This document shows positions 61,026-64,000 of a DNA stretch of 64,000 bases, piece after piece. Position numbers and translations under genes: made by a program. This stretch comes from Sphagnum compactum (lineage: Eukaryota; Bryophyta; Sphagnopsida; Sphagnales), in NCBI GenBank assembly GCA_965153455.1, contig OZ234493.1, positions 16,482,213 to 16,546,212 of the forward strand, given 5' to 3'. The notes under the pieces are model-generated. The model had not been told where the DNA came from. It searched no databases and saw nothing but the letters and a program-made list of their open reading frames with translations. Position 1 is the stretch's first letter. The number at the start of each line of letters is the position of its first letter.

Positions 61026-61713
61026 AAAGCAGGGAAAGGCAGTGCAGGGGAGAGGATGGAGGGAGATTGCACAATACCATTTATGTCATTTTTCAAATGA
61101 TTCTACATTTGAAGAATCCTATATCCTTAGTTTTCCAGCATATGTTGAATCCCAAATTCTAGCACCCTCTGGCTGCTCTTATGTCAAACTGCAACAGCTT
61201 CTTCTCATGACAGATCCCTTCACAAATTTTTTCCTCCAAATCTTTACACACCGACATGGGTTGTCCCAATCTGGGTCGAAATTTTTCACCCACAGTCTAA
61301 GCAATATGCTTTTTATAAGCTGGTAATCTGAAAAGTCTTGCAACCTGAATGATTTAATCTCTATGTATTGTGCCATTAAGAAAGTGTCAAACAGGGTGGG
61401 AAATAATTAATTCGTAGGATTTCCGTAGTACTTGGGATCCTTGGTATGTTTCACCAAACCCCAAGTTGGGAGGTGCCACATCCATGGATGTTCAAGTGTG
61501 ACTGGCACCAGTGGTGACCATGAAGGACTCCCACAATCATGGAAAGACGACTTTGATATCCAAAACTAAGCAATGCAAAAATATCCCAATGTAACTCCAG
61601 TGTACTCCAACAGCAAAATGAAGCTTAGTTGTTGAAGGTCATAGCTCCTCATTGCAATATAAAAAGCCTAGGACACGCATATTTCACATCTACTAGAAAT
61701 CTTGATGGTAGAA

Positions 61714-62085
61714 ATGAAGAAAAAGGCTATCACAAATGCAAACATTGAAGTTGTACAATTGACTAAAGAATTAAACACCATGAGCACCATAGTTAATACA
61801 AAAATCATAGGGTTGACAGAATACATGTTAGCTATGCAAAAGTCTTCAGATATAAAGAATTATGAGCTCAATGAGATCTAAAGCATGTTAATAGCAATGG
61901 TGTGTGACCAAGACATCGCAAAAGGGACCTTTGCGAAGGCAGACTTTGATGAGGTGCATTTCAAATTTGAGACTCAGGAGCTTAACAACATGAAAGCCCT
62001 AAATCACCAACCAGAAAATCAACAATGGATATCAAATATTGAGAGCAAAGACATCAAGTTGCAACACGGTTGCGAGGAACATTGA
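61714..62085 (+). pseudogene. Unidentified coding fragment, copy R
   Basis: The frame MKKKAITNANIEVVQLTKEL continues to KNYELNEI, meets the TAA shared with copy M, then continues open from MLIAMVCDQDIAKGTFAKAD to IESKDIKLQHGCEEH and a stop at 62,085. The private TAG of copy M is CAG here, so R is closer to the source at that point. Polar and helix-prone; the family is not recognised. Confidence 0.5.
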
Positions 62086-62289
62086 TGCTCAAAAAGAAAG
62101 TTCTTTTGGTGGAGTGGGATGCTAGAAATCAACCAATCTGAATACCACACTCTTGACCTCTGTTTCTGAATGCAAATGGTGCTACTTTCAGAAATGTTCC
62201 TACTTTCTTTCTTCTCAAATTTCCAATGATCTCCAATGCAATTAGCAAAGGTGTAAACATCTCCAATGATCTCCAATGCACTTAGCACA

Positions 62290-62680
62290 GGGGCATTAAA
62301 TGAAAACCTCCCCCAACCCACTTAACTCTAAACCCTAGAACATGAACCCTCAACCAGTTATAAAAAATATACAAAATGTAAGATAAATCCAAGTATCCCC
62401 TACACCTCCAATAACCAAAAATAAATATTTAAAGGCTAGAACCCACCCACTCCGGAAGAAAAGCAAACCCTTTCCCACTCCACCTATTAAGACCCCTAGA
62501 ATCCCACCCCCTCCCCCCCTCCACGAAAAAAATAAAAATAAAATCGTGACCCTCCTAAACCCCCTAGCCCATCCATCCTTCAGGAAAGAAAAAACCGGAC
62601 CCAAATCCCCTCACCCACCCTCCAAATCCCAAAAAAGCCTCCCCCAACACCCTCGCCTCCCCTCCGCAATCCAAAAGTTG
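62290..62680 (-). repeat. C-rich counterpart of the G-rich block
   Basis: The same low-complexity block as 40,383-40,795, seen here as its complement because arm R is inverted relative to M. The glycine-rich minus-strand frame over it is an artefact. Confidence 0.8.
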
Positions 62681-64000
62681 ATATTTTCAACTTCTTAGAC
62701 TGTCCACCTATTCAAGCCAGTCTTGGACTGTCCACCCTATTTTAAGCCAGTTACATGCGCACCCACCACAGTCAGGGTGACTTTATGGACCACTGGGACT
62801 CAAGGCGAAAAATTTAATAGGGTATGACACACCCTGTGAAACTCCTGCTGAATTTACCGATTTCTTTAATGTATGCCCAACACCACTACAGGCATGAGCA
62901 GCGAGCATGTGATGAAGATTCAACAGCTCACATGACAGCAAACCATTTCTGTTGCCTTAGTATATTGTATGTATGGCAAAGGCAAGTTCTCAAATGGGCC
63001 ACTTTACTTTGGGAGCACTTCAATGGGCCGATAAGTCTTCTTGGCTGACAAACGATCAATTCAGAGGGTCCAGCCAGTGTTTCTTTTTCTCAATTTCTCA
63101 TGTCACATCAAAACTGGCGATCAGCCACAAGGGGATGTAGTCAGGTATGGTTACAAGACAAATAAAAAAGTAAAAATTATGGCAATCTTATTACATGTTG
63201 GCAAACCAATAAAACCTATTAACCAAATATGGGGATTTCACAAAAAGAAAGCTAGAAATCTGCCCAAGTCTTTCAAAAAAATTTGGCTATTTCATAACTC
63301 TCTTCTTCCTGAAAATGTTACAATTGTTTTAGGATTTTTCCAAAAAGTTCCCCTGACCATCTTGCTTGGGAGTTTCATCTATAGCAAAATGGCGAATTTC
63401 AGCAACTAAAATTTCACTGGTTCCAGCTCTAACAACCCCAATTATATCTGCTGACTCAGGTTGTGCATTATCAAACAATGACCAAATACATCAATTTTGT
63501 ACGCCTGAAAAGCACCGGTCACAGGAAAATATTCAAGTCTAAAACCTACACATGCTCAATTTTGGGGCCAAGCACCAACATGGGGCACGTGCCATGACTT
63601 TATGGTAAATGAAATTATGAACAATGTTTCCCAGCAGGTAATGAGGGGAGAAAAAGCTACACAGAGCAAAGAGTTGATATATTCTATATAAGAGGAAAGT
63701 TCTGACTAAGGACCAGCCTCACTTTTCTTTGCTGACACATGGACGGTGCAATCCATCAATGACCACTTGCATCCATTATCTTGTAGCCAGAAAAATCAGT
63801 GATCACAGGAAGTTGCAGGTCTAGTACTCACGCACAGACTGCATCGCTTTATTAAAGACTTCCAATCTTGAGCAATGTGAAAGCACAAGACGACAAGAGA
63901 AAAGACAGAAAAGCATCCAGCTGCAATAATATATTCCTGAGTAAAGTTCTGAGCAGGTAGCACAGAAAACTTTAACCAGCCTAAATTATGGCACACAGTA

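Larger units (their letters stand above)
61714..64000 (+). repeat. Arm R: second half of the mosaic unit
   Basis: This segment matches, inverted, bases 41,322 down to about 39,017 and runs off the right window edge. The similarity starts at atgaagaaaaa (61,714). In unit M the base next to that start is the last base matched by arm L. No target duplication links the left edge of R with the right edge of L. Length is 2,287 bp against 2,306 bp in M. Confidence 0.93.

Overview
This window looks like nuclear DNA from a land plant with a large, intron-rich, AT-rich and repeat-dense genome. The evidence is spliced plant genes with GT-AG introns, plant-type families (makorin, trehalose-phosphate phosphatase, receptor-like kinase, mitochondrial ATP synthase OSCP), plant transposons (CACTA, Tourist-like, Ty3/gypsy) and long gene-free tracts. 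I cannot fix the lineage: bryophyte, lycophyte, fern or gymnosperm are all possible. There are no bacterial operons, ribosome-binding sites, CRISPR arrays or convincing RNA genes.

Layout. Bases 1-2,990 (arm L) carry fragments of an OSCP gene, some unidentified exons and a trehalose-phosphate phosphatase gene, all on the + strand. Bases 2,991-21,700 are mostly gene-free, with tandem repeats, a 300-bp repeat family and a Tourist-like MITE. Bases 21,730-27,461 hold two head-to-tail copies of a broken makorin gene. Bases 30,737-37,388 (minus strand) hold the main apparently functional gene: about 31 nearly identical 34-residue TPR units joined to a receptor-like kinase domain in three exons. A complete CACTA transposon sits in its second intron. 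Bases 39,017-44,576 (unit M) are an inverted, contiguous counterpart of arm L plus arm R. Bases 45,489-46,022 hold a small unidentified two-exon reading frame. Bases 46,500-50,450 are a low-complexity array that switches strand, followed by a Ty3/gypsy relic near 51 kb, a degenerate tandem array, an unidentified decayed gene on the minus strand near 54-55 kb, and two copies of a Mutator-like foldback element, one with a nested insertion. Bases 61,714-64,000 (arm R) are the second half of the L/M unit.

The most unusual structure is the L/M/R arrangement. L and R are both on the + strand. Placed end to end they rebuild, with almost no gap, the contiguous unit M that lies inverted between them. 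One copy of a mosaic unit made from several gene fragments therefore seems to have been split by about 58.7 kb that contains another, inverted copy. The other two highlights are the TPR-kinase, whose repeat array shows recent block duplication, and the makorin tandem pair, whose copies share the same disabling lesions and so were duplicated after inactivation. Only the TPR-kinase looks likely to make a full-length protein; I see no pathway linking these loci.
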